Positions 8,771 through 16,644 of a stretch of DNA of 64,000 bases are shown here, piece after piece. How positions within the stretch are numbered: the stretch's first letter is position 1; every line of letters starts with the position of its first letter. Under the pieces are notes generated by a model, which did not search any database, was not told the origin of the DNA, and saw only the letters and a list, made by a program, of their open reading frames with translations. Source of the stretch: VXYL01 sp965208525 (GTDB taxonomy: Bacteria > Pseudomonadota > Gammaproteobacteria > Pseudomonadales > Azotimanducaceae); assembly GCA_965208525.1 (NCBI GenBank), contig OZ242340.1:2976001-3040000 (forward strand), given 5' to 3'. A program made the position numbers and the translations under genes.

Positions 8771-8918
8771 TGCTTTCAGCCGGACTTTCCGGCGTCGCCC
8801 GAGGGATCGGGCGTGAGCATGAGGAGCCGCCCTTTCGGGCGGCGTACACGACCGGGCCGATTGGCCCAACGATCCCCCGCCGGGCGATTTCCCCGCGGGG
8901 AGGTCCGTCTCCGCGGGG
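8771..8918 (+). promoter_or_regulatory. Five-hairpin leader RNA, copy 1 (radC-motif-like)
   Basis: In order: TGCTTTCA (8771) pairing imperfectly with TGAGCA (8814-8819) around two hairpins, GCCGG/CCGGC (8779-8793) and GCCCGA/TCGGGC (8797-8812); then GCCGCCC/GGGCGGC (8826-8843), GGGCC/GGCCC (8854-8867) and CCCCGCGG/CCGCGGGG (8891-8918) followed by TTTTCC. The strong AAAGGAGG of the next gene follows at once. The same order of elements is found before radC (10571-10707). The position in the 5' leaders of element genes fits the published radC RNA motif, but I could not compare with its covariance model. Confidence 0.65.
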
Positions 8919-8940
8919 TTTTCCTAAAGGAGGTGCCGTC

Positions 8941-9228
8941 ATGACGGACCTGAGAGAGATCGTCGACGTGCGCGGACCGGGCTTGCCGTCCGAGTTCGTG
9001 TGCGCGGCGAGCGTCGGCGGCGACGTGCTCGCGGCCTGCGGCCTGGCCGAGGACGAGGTCCTCCGCCGCGCCGCGGCGGCCGTCGAGATGGAGATCGGCA
9101 TGGCGGAGATCCATGCCGGCACCGCGGCCGGCGTCGACCGCGCGGTGTTCCCCCTCGGGGGCGATACCGTGGCGACGGCGCGGATCGACCGCGTCCCGTC
9201 GCCGTCGGTGGTCGTTGCGCTGGCGTAG
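8941..9228 (+). CDS. Small element protein behind a structured leader
   Basis: Hypothetical protein of 95 aa. The ATG at 8941 is fixed by an excellent AAAGGAGG nine bases upstream, even though the frame is open further back. The sequence is Ala/Val-rich and mildly acidic, with no transmembrane segment and no motif I recognise. It is the first plus-strand gene, divergent from the ArdC-like gene, and is followed by a strong hairpin before the TraI_2-like gene. Its leader shares its architecture with that of radC, so the two genes may respond to the same signal; that is inference. Confidence 0.7.
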   Translation: MTDLREIVDVRGPGLPSEFVCAASVGGDVLAACGLAEDEVLRRAAAAVEMEIGMAEIHAGTAAGVDRAVFPLGGDTVATARIDRVPSPSVVVALA

Positions 9229-9245
9229 ACCGCCCGCCGACGCGC

Positions 9246-9278
9246 CCGGGCCCGCCTCCCGAGTTGTCGGGAGGCGGC
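9246..9278 (+). terminator. Hairpin after the 95-aa gene
   Basis: CGCCTCCCGA (9251-9260) and TCGGGAGGCG (9265-9274) form a perfect 10-bp stem with loop GTTG, extended by GGGC/GCCC across one unpaired base, shortly after the stop codon. No T-tract follows, so it may be a terminator or an RNA-stability element. Confidence 0.5.
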
Positions 9279-9327
9279 CCGCGCTCTCGAATCGGAGCGC
9301 CCCCGGCCAAGGACGAAGCGAACAGAG

Positions 9328-10476
9328 ATGGGATTCTTCAGGCGAACCAGGGAACCGGAGCGGACCGCGACGCCCGCGGTCGCCGCCGCCGCGCCGTTCA
9401 CCGACGCGGAGGAGACCGCGGTCGCCGAACTGTTGCGCCTGACGGCGCTGCCGCCCGCCGAGTTCGACGCCACCTACGGGGCGCTGCTGCGCCGCGCCTG
9501 GCGCATGATCGCGGCGCCGCGTGGCGCCGACTGGACGGCGGTGCGCGAGGGCACGCTGGCCTGCCTGGTCGCCGCGCTGAAGGTGCGCCGGGCGCACGTG
9601 CTGCCCCGGTTCGCCGCCGCCGAGGACGCCTACCGGCTGACCGAGGCGATGAGCTTCGCGCTCGCCGCCTGCGTGGTCGCGGAGCGCTTCGCTCCGGCGC
9701 TCGGCCGGGCCGCGCGTTCGGGCTGGTGCCCGCTGACCGGCGCGGTGCCGGCGGACGCCGAATGCGCCGATGTCGCCGTCCCCCGGTCGTTCGGCGCGCT
9801 GCTGCTGCCCCGGCTGCTCGGCCCCGCCGGCCGCGAATGGCTCGCCGAGCAGCCCGAGGCGCTCCTCGAGGCGGCCGCCTACTTCGGCGGCGGACCAAGC
9901 CGGCTGCGCGCCATCGCCGACGACGCGGCGGCGCGGATCGGCCTGCCGGTCGAGAACCCCGCGCCCGCGGTAGAGACGTCAACCGCCGACGCCCGGCAGG
10001 CGGCGCCCGAGGCCGCGGGCGCGGCGTCGGGCACCGCCGGCGGGACGACGACCGCCTCGGACGATGCGGCTGGCGCGGACCCGGCGGGCGGCGCGGACCC
10101 CGACCGGGCGGCACCGGACATCGGCACCGGCCGGGTCGGCTGGCGCTGGTTCAACTGGGTGCGCGCCGGGCTGCGCGACGGCGGCGTGGTGCCGAACGCC
10201 GAGGGCGGCTGGCTGCACAACATCGACGGGGCGGCGTACGTCGTCGACCCGGACTGCTTCGAGGCGCTGGCGGCCGCCGAGTCGATGCCGCCGAAGTCGA
10301 TCCGCAACCGCGTGCTGAAGCTCGGCCGGCACCGCACCCGCCGCTCGGCGGGCGGCCGCGCGGATGCGTTCCCGGCGGAGCTGCCCGACGGCCGCCGCGT
10401 GTCGGGGATGCTGTTCGACGGGGAGCTGTTCTGGGACAAGGACGCGCCGCCGGCGTCGACGGCGGTGCTGCGCTGA
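9328..10476 (+). CDS. TraI_2 (MobH relaxase)-like protein lacking HD-type metal ligands
   Basis: Protein of 382 aa. The C-terminal 110 residues match the TraI_2_C domain of MobH-type conjugative relaxases (WRWFNWVRAGLRDGG, then NAEGGWLH and a final GELFW strand). The N-terminal region aligns by eye with TraI_2 (ALKVRRAHVLP, then SGWCPLTGAVP), but the histidine-rich HH..PGGLL.H block and the HD pair of the HD-hydrolase-like core are replaced by residues that cannot bind metal (PRGADWTAVREG, VVAERFAPALG). It is also shorter than usual MobH proteins. I infer a degenerate or accessory relaxase paralogue. An Ala/Asp-rich linker separates the halves. Confidence 0.7.
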   Translation: MGFFRRTREPERTATPAVAAAAPFTDAEETAVAELLRLTALPPAEFDATYGALLRRAWRMIAAPRGADWTAVREGTLACLVAALKVRRAHVLPRFAAAEDAYRLTEAMSFALAACVVAERFAPALGRAARSGWCPLTGAVPADAECADVAVPRSFGALLLPRLLGPAGREWLAEQPEALLEAAAYFGGGPSRLRAIADDAAARIGLPVENPAPAVETSTADARQAAPEAAGAASGTAGGTTTASDDAAGADPAGGADPDRAAPDIGTGRVGWRWFNWVRAGLRDGGVVPNAEGGWLHNIDGAAYVVDPDCFEALAAAESMPPKSIRNRVLKLGRHRTRRSAGGRADAFPAELPDGRRVSGMLFDGELFWDKDAPPASTAVLR

Positions 10477-10570
10477 ATGCGGCCCGACGGCGCAGTGCCG
10501 GATGCGTTCGAGGCGGCCCGCAACCGCGCGACGGTGTCCGGGACGGCGGGGTTCTAGTTTCTTTTGGGAA

Positions 10571-10707
10571 TGCTTGACTGCCGGCCCTTCGGTCGGCGTT
10601 GCCGCGGCGAGCCGTGGCGTTGAGCAAGGAGCCGGTCGCGAGACCGGCGTAGGCAAGCACGGGCGGAGAACCCGCCCACTCCCGCAGGGGACCGACGTCC
10701 CCTGCGG
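10571..10707 (+). promoter_or_regulatory. Five-hairpin leader RNA, copy 2 (upstream of radC)
   Basis: TGCTTGA (10571) can pair with TTGAGCA (10620-10626) around GCCGGCC/GGTCGGC and GCCGCGGC/GCCGTGGC. Then follow AGGA, GCCGGTC/GACCGGC (10631-10648), GGGCGG/CCGCCC (10661-10677) and an 11-bp stem CCGCAGGGGAC/GTCCCCTGCGG (10682-10707). The stems differ in sequence from copy 1 yet keep pairing. TGCTTG could alternatively pair with CAAGCA (10654-10659), which suggests two exclusive folds. Confidence 0.7.
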
Positions 10708-10750
10708 AGGCCGGTGCCTGTGCGCGGGAGTCCTTCCCGGAGGAAACCCC

Positions 10751-11242
10751 ATGAAGAAGGACGACAACAGGTTCGCCGGCCTGGGCGCGGAGGCGCTCAG
10801 CGAGGCGGAAAGGGAAAGCGTGGTGAAACTGGCTCTGGAGGTGATGGCGCAGGGGGTGGCCGACGGTCCCGTGCTGACGGGCGAGACGGACGCCGCCAGG
10901 TACCTGCAGCTCAAGGTCGGCGACCGCGAGCGCGAGGTGTTCGGCTGCCTGTTCCTCGATACGAGGAACCGGCTGATACGGGACGAGCCGTTGTTCTACG
11001 GCTCCATCGACCGGACCGTCGTGTACCCGCGGGTGATCCTGCAGCGGGCGCTGGCCTGCAATGCGGGGTCGCTCATCGCGTACCACAACCACCCCTCGGG
11101 GACGGCGTGCCCGTCCGCGAAGGACCTGGACCTGACCGGCCGCGTGAAGGATCTCCTCGACGAGATCGACGTGCGGCTGCTGGACCACATCGTGGTGTCC
11201 CGGACCGAGACCGTCAGCATGGCCGCCCGCGGCCTGATCTGA
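10751..11242 (+). CDS. radC: RadC-family JAB-fold protein
   Basis: RadC/DUF2466 protein of 163 aa, the short form carried by plasmids and ICEs, which lacks the N-terminal helix-hairpin-helix of chromosomal RadC. The JAMM signature is complete: HNHPSG (His112, His114) followed by PSAKD with the conserved Ser and Asp. The biochemical role of RadC is unsettled; the fold is that of a zinc metallo-isopeptidase. The ATG at 10751 follows GGAGG. It is preceded by a large structured leader and followed by a strong hairpin, so it forms its own transcription unit. Confidence 0.88.
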   Translation: MKKDDNRFAGLGAEALSEAERESVVKLALEVMAQGVADGPVLTGETDAARYLQLKVGDREREVFGCLFLDTRNRLIRDEPLFYGSIDRTVVYPRVILQRALACNAGSLIAYHNHPSGTACPSAKDLDLTGRVKDLLDEIDVRLLDHIVVSRTETVSMAARGLI

Positions 11243-11254
11243 CGGACCGCCTGC

Positions 11255-11283
11255 GCGCGGGGAGCCATCGGGCTCCCCCGCGC
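11255..11283 (+). terminator. Hairpin after radC
   Basis: GCGCGGGGAGCC (11255-11266) pairs with GGCTCCCC and, across one unpaired C, GCGC (to 11283), with loop ATCG, 12 bases after the radC stop. There is no T-rich tail, but position and stability fit a terminator. It faces the end of the HNH gene on the other strand. Confidence 0.55.
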
Positions 11284-11390
11284 CGGCGGCCTCGCGCAGT
11301 CCCGAGGTGTGCGGCGTGCGCGCGTCGGAGGACGGGCGGGCTACGCCTTGGCGTGTACCTCATCCGCGGCTTGCCGGTCGCGGCGAGCGG

Positions 11391-12350
11391 TCATCGTGCC
11401 GGATCGCCGCACAGGAGCACGGCGCTCTCGCCGGTGTGCCGGACACACACGCCGCGCAAGGGGTCGCCGTTGGCCGGCGTGCCGCGCACGGTGCGACCCA
11501 CGAGGGACTCGACGCGGTCGGCGCCCGCCAGGTGGACGGGGACGGTGGTCAGGGTTCCGAAGCGCTGGAACGTCCAGTGTCGGACTATCCTGAACGGCAC
11601 GTCTTGCCCGCCGTAGTTGCTGATGTAGTGCTCCTTCAGGGGCGCGCGCTCGGCGCCGTCCCAATCCAGCGGTAGGAAGACGTACTGGCCGCGTACCCGG
11701 ACCAGCCAGCACCGATGCGGGTCCGCGACCAGCATGATGTCCGCGTCCGGCCGGATGACGTCGTCGGGGGCGGCCATCACGTAGGCGCCGACGGCGGTGT
11801 TGGCGTGGCGCAGGGGGTCGCGGACGAGGTCTCTGACCGGTCGTAGCGCGGCGCCCCCGACATAGTCGTATCCGCTTGGTTGTCCGAACAACGAGAACAC
11901 GGCGAGGTAGGCCGACTTCAGCGCGGACGCCGCGACCAGCTTCCGGTCGGCTACCGGAACGCGCATGGTGAACTCGCGCGTGGGCGACGCTTCGAGCCGC
12001 GCGATGTCCTCGCGCATGAATCCGCCGAACGGCGGCGTCAACGGCTTGCCCTGGGACGAGAGGATGAAGGTGTCCTTCTTGCCCATGATGTCGACGGTGA
12101 CCGGGAACCGGTCCGTTTTAGCGCCGAAGGCCGCGATCCGGTCGACGAGGCCGCCAGCGGCGGCGTTGCACTGCTTGCAGGTGAGGCACCGCGCCTTGCC
12201 GCCGAGGGCCCGGGGCGGCACGTGCTCCAGCGTGACCGTTCTGCCGGCCCCGGCCTGGGCTCTGGTGAACTCCGTAAAGCACAGCGGGCACGCGACGTTG
12301 CCGCGGTCCCAGAGCTGGAGCCGGCGCGATCGGCCCGTCTTTCTAGCCAT
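11391..12350 (-). CDS. HNH-endonuclease-like protein
   Basis: Protein of 319 aa with an N-terminal HNH/zinc-finger core: CPLC near residue 21, then LEHVPP (catalytic-type histidine) and CLTCKQCN with the closing cysteines and Asn. The remaining 230 residues have no recognised domain and may give target recognition. The ATG at 12350 is used; a GTG four codons earlier is equally open. It lies at the start of a cluster of toxin-like and abortive-infection-like genes on the same strand, so a defence or element-competition role is plausible but unproven. Confidence 0.7.
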   Translation of the reverse strand: MARKTGRSRRLQLWDRGNVACPLCFTEFTRAQAGAGRTVTLEHVPPRALGGKARCLTCKQCNAAAGGLVDRIAAFGAKTDRFPVTVDIMGKKDTFILSSQGKPLTPPFGGFMREDIARLEASPTREFTMRVPVADRKLVAASALKSAYLAVFSLFGQPSGYDYVGGAALRPVRDLVRDPLRHANTAVGAYVMAAPDDVIRPDADIMLVADPHRCWLVRVRGQYVFLPLDWDGAERAPLKEHYISNYGGQDVPFRIVRHWTFQRFGTLTTVPVHLAGADRVESLVGRTVRGTPANGDPLRGVCVRHTGESAVLLCGDPAR

Positions 12351-12404
12351 GCTCGGCGACACCGGCGGTTGCGGCCGTTCCTTGGCGGCGGCGCTCGACC
12401 GCGG

Positions 12405-12992
12405 TTACAGGACGGCCGTCGCCGTCCCGGTGTGGACGAGCGAGGCGGCGGGCAGGCGGTGGAAGAAAAGAACGAGGTTGGCGACGGTCGGGAACTTGGC
12501 GGACGGGGCCACGAGCCCGTGGGCCGTCGTGGAGGCATGGAGGTCGCTGGCGAGCCGCTGGGTGGGCGGCACCGGATTACCGGGCAGGACAAGCGGCGGA
12601 TGCGTCGGCAGTAAGGCGGTGAAGAGCGCGCGGTGGTGGTACCCGAGCCAGTCGCCCGTCAGCTCCTGGGTGGTGGTGTCGGCCGCGGTGCGGGCGGCGG
12701 GATCGGCGAAGTCGACGACCGTGAGCGATTGCGCGACGCGGTACCGGAACACGGTCCAGCGGCGTGCCGGCGGTGGCGCCGGGACGAATCCCGTGGCGTA
12801 GGAACCGTGCAGGGCGGCCGCCTCGGCGAGGGCGGTCGCGGGATCGGGGGCGAAGTAGAGCAGCGCGAACGTGCCGGAACCGTCGTTGAACCGATTGCGC
12901 GCCCCGGGCGACGGCACGTGGCCGGGCGTGGCGATGGCGGTGGGAGCGGCGCGGAACCAGGGACCTGCGTGGGGAAGCGGGACGGGCGTCAA
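12405..12992 (-). CDS. RES-domain toxin of a RES/Xre toxin-antitoxin pair
   Basis: RES-family protein of 195 aa; characterised members destroy NAD+. The early Arg (FRAAP, then RFNDGSGTFALLYFA), the Glu in the LAEAA helix and the late Ser in APSAKF are in the expected order for the Arg-Glu-Ser core. The best start is TTG at 12992, because it overlaps the antitoxin TGA as TTGA, giving tight translational coupling. A much longer open frame continues upstream but encodes low-complexity Arg-rich sequence, i.e. the wrong-frame reading of the antitoxin. It lies directly after its partner at 12989-13303. Confidence 0.8.
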   Translation of the reverse strand: MTPVPLPHAGPWFRAAPTAIATPGHVPSPGARNRFNDGSGTFALLYFAPDPATALAEAAALHGSYATGFVPAPPPARRWTVFRYRVAQSLTVVDFADPAARTAADTTTQELTGDWLGYHHRALFTALLPTHPPLVLPGNPVPPTQRLASDLHASTTAHGLVAPSAKFPTVANLVLFFHRLPAASLVHTGTATAVL

Positions 12993-13303
12993 GAAAAGGC
13001 GCCGTCTTCGAGCGAGGCCAGGAAGGTGGCGAGGAAGGCTCGCTGGTCGTCGGTGCCCTCGATGAGTTTTCGCGGGCACAGGCCCCCGAACGAGGGGTTG
13101 GGCGTCGCGAGCCAGGCGTTCAGGGCCGCTTCGGCGTCGGCGGGCTCGGCATGCCCCGCGGGAATCGGGATGTGGAAGGGCTCGATGTCCCCGGCGGCGG
13201 CGTACGGGGAGCCCTTGGGCGCGGCGTCCGGGTCGGGCGGCACGACGCCGAACAGCACGCGCAGGCGCTTGTCGAGCTCGGCGGCGTTCGGGCAACGGTC
13301 CAT
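12989..13303 (-). CDS. Xre/MbcA/ParS-type antitoxin, partner of RES
   Basis: Protein of 104 aa ending in the DUF2384-like toxin-binding segment NPSFGGLCPRKLIEG followed by a short helix, as in MbcA/ParS antitoxins of RES toxins. The N-terminal part is shorter than the full Xre helix-turn-helix of many homologues, so DNA binding may be weak or absent. The ATG at 13303 was chosen as the first in-frame start near the conserved part. The stop overlaps the toxin start. Expected to neutralise the RES toxin by direct binding. Confidence 0.78.
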   Translation of the reverse strand: MDRCPNAAELDKRLRVLFGVVPPDPDAAPKGSPYAAAGDIEPFHIPIPAGHAEPADAEAALNAWLATPNPSFGGLCPRKLIEGTDDQRAFLATFLASLEDGAFS

Positions 13304-13482
13304 GGAACGAGTATAGCAGCGCGGGGTAGGGCGCTTGAGTGGTCGGGAGGGCGCGGAGGCCAGGATTGGCGGGGCATCCGCCTCCCCTCGCCGCCAGCCG
13401 GGTCGGCGCGTCGGCGGGGTGCGCACGACGGCCCCGGTCTGAGGCGAGCTTCCGTCCTCCGCGGCGGGCGCCGGGCCGCGGC

Positions 13483-14252
13483 TCAGTCGAATCTGCTTGC
13501 CGCCTCGCGCAGGTCCATGACCCGCTTGACGTTCCGCATGGTTGGCGGGAGTCCAAGCGTCTCCAGAAAGGCGGTGGCGTGTCGATGTCGGTGATCCTGG
13601 TGGCGCCCTCGGGATCTGCGACGCCGTCGATGAACCGCACGGAGTCCGCCAGTTGCCGGGCGTGGGCGAGGAACGCCCGCGCCCTGGGCGTGGCGGTGAC
13701 GAGGTTGCCGATCTCGGCGCCGCCCAGCAGTTCGATGCTGATCGTGTTGAGCACGGCGTGGACGGCGTCGAGCGCGCCTGTCACCTGCGCAAGGCTCGCC
13801 GGTGCCAGGGGCTTGGCGGTGCCGACGGCGGTGGCTAGGTCAGCGTGGCTGATGCGCCGGTTCCGCCAGTCGCGCGCGAACCGCGCCTTGTCGGCCGCCG
13901 CATGGGCGAGATCCCGCACCCGGTCGCGCAGCGCAGCGCCGTGCGGCGCGCAGAGCGCGGGCAGCCGTTGCACGGTCAGATTGTCCTTGCCGCCGGTCGT
14001 CGGCCGGTCGGTGAGCCGGCAGACGCGCAGCAGGAGGTCGTCCCACAGGACGGTCTGGATGTCCCAGGTGAAGGCGCCGCCGAGGGCGTTCAGCAGGGCG
14101 ACGTCCTCGGCGCGGGAGAACAGTTCGCGGAACTCGTCGCGGCGCAGCAGGCTCGACGCCCAGGCGTTCCACAGGCCGTGGAACACGTCGCCGAACTCGG
14201 TCCCGAGTTCGGCGCGGTACCGTTGCCGAACGTCCTGACCGGATGCCGTCAT
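13483..14252 (-). pseudogene. AbiU2-like HEPN protein with a frameshift near its C-terminus
   Basis: About 255 codons. The protein has the HEPN ribonuclease signature RNRRISH (Arg-Asn-x4-His) in a helical domain like that of the AbiU2 abortive-infection family. After residue about 223 (RITDID) the frame opened by the ATG at 14252 runs into Arg/Pro-rich sequence. The other frame reads HATAFLETLGLPPTM and ends in a normal C-terminus LREAASRFD with a stop at 13483. A one-base indel near 13580-13585 explains both. It may be a real inactivation or a sequencing error. The HEPN core is upstream of the shift and would still be made. Confidence 0.68.
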
Positions 14253-14277
14253 GGCTCGTTCCCCCGCGCCGCCGTGC

Positions 14278-16644
14278 CTATTCCGCCGGCGCCGCCATCC
14301 GGTAGCCGACGCCACGCTCGGTGAGGATGAGCCGGGGCGTGCCGGCGTCGTCGCCGAGTTTCCGGCGCAGCTTGCGCACGAACGCGCGCACCCGGTGGGC
14401 CTCGCTGCGCACGTTCGGGTCGAGATGCGCGCCCCACGCCTGGCGCAGCAGCGAACCCGTGGCGACGACGCGCGGCGCCTCGACCGACAGGATGCGCAGC
14501 ACCTCGTACTCGGTGGCGGTGAGCGTGACCTCGTCGCCGTCGACCGTGACGCGGCGGCGCTCGTAGTCGATCGCGAGCCCGCCGAGCGCGAACGGCTCGA
14601 CGGGCGTTCGCGCGCGCAGCGCCGCGCCGACCCGCGCGGTCAGCTCGGTCGGCGAGAACGGCTTGACGATGTAGTCCGCGGCGCCGCCCTCGAACGCCCG
14701 CGCGATGGTCTCGTCGCGCCCGTAGCCGGAGATGAAGATCACCGGCAGGTCCGCCAGTTCCGGCACCCGCTCCATGAGTTCGATGCCGTCGGTGCCCGGC
14801 AGCACGAGGTCGAGCAGCACCAGCCGCGGCCGCTCGGCGCGGACGAGCTCCGCCACCCGGTCGGGCTCGCCGGTCTGCACCACGCGGTAACCCGCCTCGA
14901 GCAGCGCCTGGCGCACGAAACGGAGCGCCTGGGGGTCGTCGTCCACCACCAGCACCGGCCCCGCCGCGTGCGCAGCGCGCCCGCGCGCCCGCGCGGCGGC
15001 CGCGGGCACCGCGCCGGCTTCGGCCACCGGCAGCGTGAACGTGAACCGCGCGCCGCGCCCGAGGCCGTCGCTCTCCGCGCGGATGCGCCCGCCGTGGGCT
15101 TCCACGAGGCCCTTGCAGATGGCGAGTCCGAGGCCGCCCGGCCCGGTGGCGTCGCCGGGTTCCTCCGCGGCCAGCGCGACGTGCTTGCTGAACAGGCCGC
15201 CGAGCGCGTCGGGCGCTAGGCCGCGGCCCTGGTCGTCGACCCACACGGCGACGTGCGTGCCGTCGTGCGCGGCCCCGATCTCGATCGGCGCCGTCTCGGG
15301 CGACTGCCGGGCGGCGTTCGACAGCAGGTTGCCGATGACCTGGCCGATGCGCTCGCGGTCGGCCAGCACCGGCGGCAGGTCGTCGGGCAGGTCGATGCGC
15401 ACCGCGTGGCGCGCGCCGCCGGCGGCGAAGGTGCCGCGCGCGGCGTCCACCAGGGCGGCCACCGGCGTCGGCTCCGGGTCCACCGACAGCGTGCCGGCGT
15501 CGATGCGTCCTGCGTCGAGGAGGTTGCCGACCAGCCGGTGCATGTGGTCCGCCTGGCTCTCGACGATGCGGAAGAACTGCATCAGCTCCGCGCGCGACGG
15601 GGCGGGCGCGGAGCCGAGCGCCGTCGCGGCGGAGCCCTTGATCGCCATCAGGGGGGCGCGCAGCTCGTGGCTCACCAGGCCGAGGAACGCGGCGCGCTGG
15701 CGCTCGAGTTCGTCGAACGGCGCGAGGTCCTGCAGGGTCACCACCACCGAGGCCATCGCGCCGTCCGGCGCGCGGATCGGCGTCACGTTCAGCAGCGCGC
15801 GCACGGCGCGCCCGTCGGGCACGGACAGCTCCACCTCCTCGGCGTGCATGGCCGTCGCGCCGCGCAGGGTCTCGACCAGCGGCGTGTCCCGCGCCGCCAC
15901 CTCGCGGCCGTCGCCGAACCGGCAGGTCAGCGCCGCGATGGCGTGCTCCGGGACGCGTGCGGGATCGGCCTGCGGCCCGAACAGCTGCTCGACGATGCGC
16001 CACGCCTCGCGGTTGAACGACGGCCGCCCCGTGCGCGCGTCGAGGATCGCCACGCCCACCGGCGACGTCTCGATGAGCGCCTCGAGGTCGGCCCGCGTGC
16101 GGCGCTCGTCGCGCAGCGTGCGGGCGTTGACGATCGCGGCCGCGGCCTGCGCCGCGAACAGCGCGAGCACGTCCTCGTCGTCGTCGTCGAAGGCCGCCCC
16201 GTCCGCCTTGCCGGACAGGAAGAAGTTGCCGACCTGCTCGCCGCGGTGGCGCATCGGAACGGACACGAGCGTATTGGCGTGGTTCATCAGGTCGGGCGAG
16301 TAGCCCAGATCGCGCACGTACTCGCGCAGGTTCGCGAGCCGAAGGGGCCCGGGCAGCCCGCGCATATGCGCGAACAGCCCCGGCCCGTCCGGGCACGCCG
16401 CGAAGGCCGCCGTCTCCGCGTGCGTGAACCCGGAGGTGACGAACTCCGCGCAGCCGTGCCCCTGGCCGACGGTCAGGATCATCCCCCAGCCGGCGCCGGT
16501 CAGCGCCCGCGCGCTGTCCACCACCTCCTGCAGCACGGCGTCGAGATCGAGCGTCGCGCCGATGCGCAGCATGGCCGCGCAGAGCGCCGAGGCGCGCTCC
16601 GGCGATGCCGGCAGCTCCCGGCCGTGCGGGTCCGTTCCGTCCAT
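14278..16644 (-). CDS. One-piece hybrid regulator: GAF-PAS-histidine kinase-receiver-wHTH
   Basis: Soluble protein of 788 aa. Order: GAF sensor (about 10-185), PAS (about 190-315), HisKA with phospho-accepting His326 in SHELRAPL, HATPase_c with the DQGRGL and GPGGLGLAI boxes, receiver with phospho-accepting Asp612 in LLDLVLPGTDG, and a C-terminal OmpR/PhoB-type winged helix (TATEYEVLRIL ... GVGYRM). Kinase, receiver and DNA-binding output in one chain is uncommon for Proteobacteria. There is no membrane segment, so the signal is cytoplasmic. It is divergent from the giant adhesin across a 500-base intergenic region, which suggests that it controls that gene. Confidence 0.88.
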   Translation of the reverse strand: MDGTDPHGRELPASPERASALCAAMLRIGATLDLDAVLQEVVDSARALTGAGWGMILTVGQGHGCAEFVTSGFTHAETAAFAACPDGPGLFAHMRGLPGPLRLANLREYVRDLGYSPDLMNHANTLVSVPMRHRGEQVGNFFLSGKADGAAFDDDDEDVLALFAAQAAAAIVNARTLRDERRTRADLEALIETSPVGVAILDARTGRPSFNREAWRIVEQLFGPQADPARVPEHAIAALTCRFGDGREVAARDTPLVETLRGATAMHAEEVELSVPDGRAVRALLNVTPIRAPDGAMASVVVTLQDLAPFDELERQRAAFLGLVSHELRAPLMAIKGSAATALGSAPAPSRAELMQFFRIVESQADHMHRLVGNLLDAGRIDAGTLSVDPEPTPVAALVDAARGTFAAGGARHAVRIDLPDDLPPVLADRERIGQVIGNLLSNAARQSPETAPIEIGAAHDGTHVAVWVDDQGRGLAPDALGGLFSKHVALAAEEPGDATGPGGLGLAICKGLVEAHGGRIRAESDGLGRGARFTFTLPVAEAGAVPAAAARARGRAAHAAGPVLVVDDDPQALRFVRQALLEAGYRVVQTGEPDRVAELVRAERPRLVLLDLVLPGTDGIELMERVPELADLPVIFISGYGRDETIARAFEGGAADYIVKPFSPTELTARVGAALRARTPVEPFALGGLAIDYERRRVTVDGDEVTLTATEYEVLRILSVEAPRVVATGSLLRQAWGAHLDPNVRSEAHRVRAFVRKLRRKLGDDAGTPRLILTERGVGYRMAAPAE

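Noticed and set aside
12993..14315. A single 636-codon protein covering the RES toxin and the AbiU2-like gene
   Set aside because: The middle part is Arg/Pro-rich wrong-frame reading over the antitoxin; the ends match two separate families, with independent starts.
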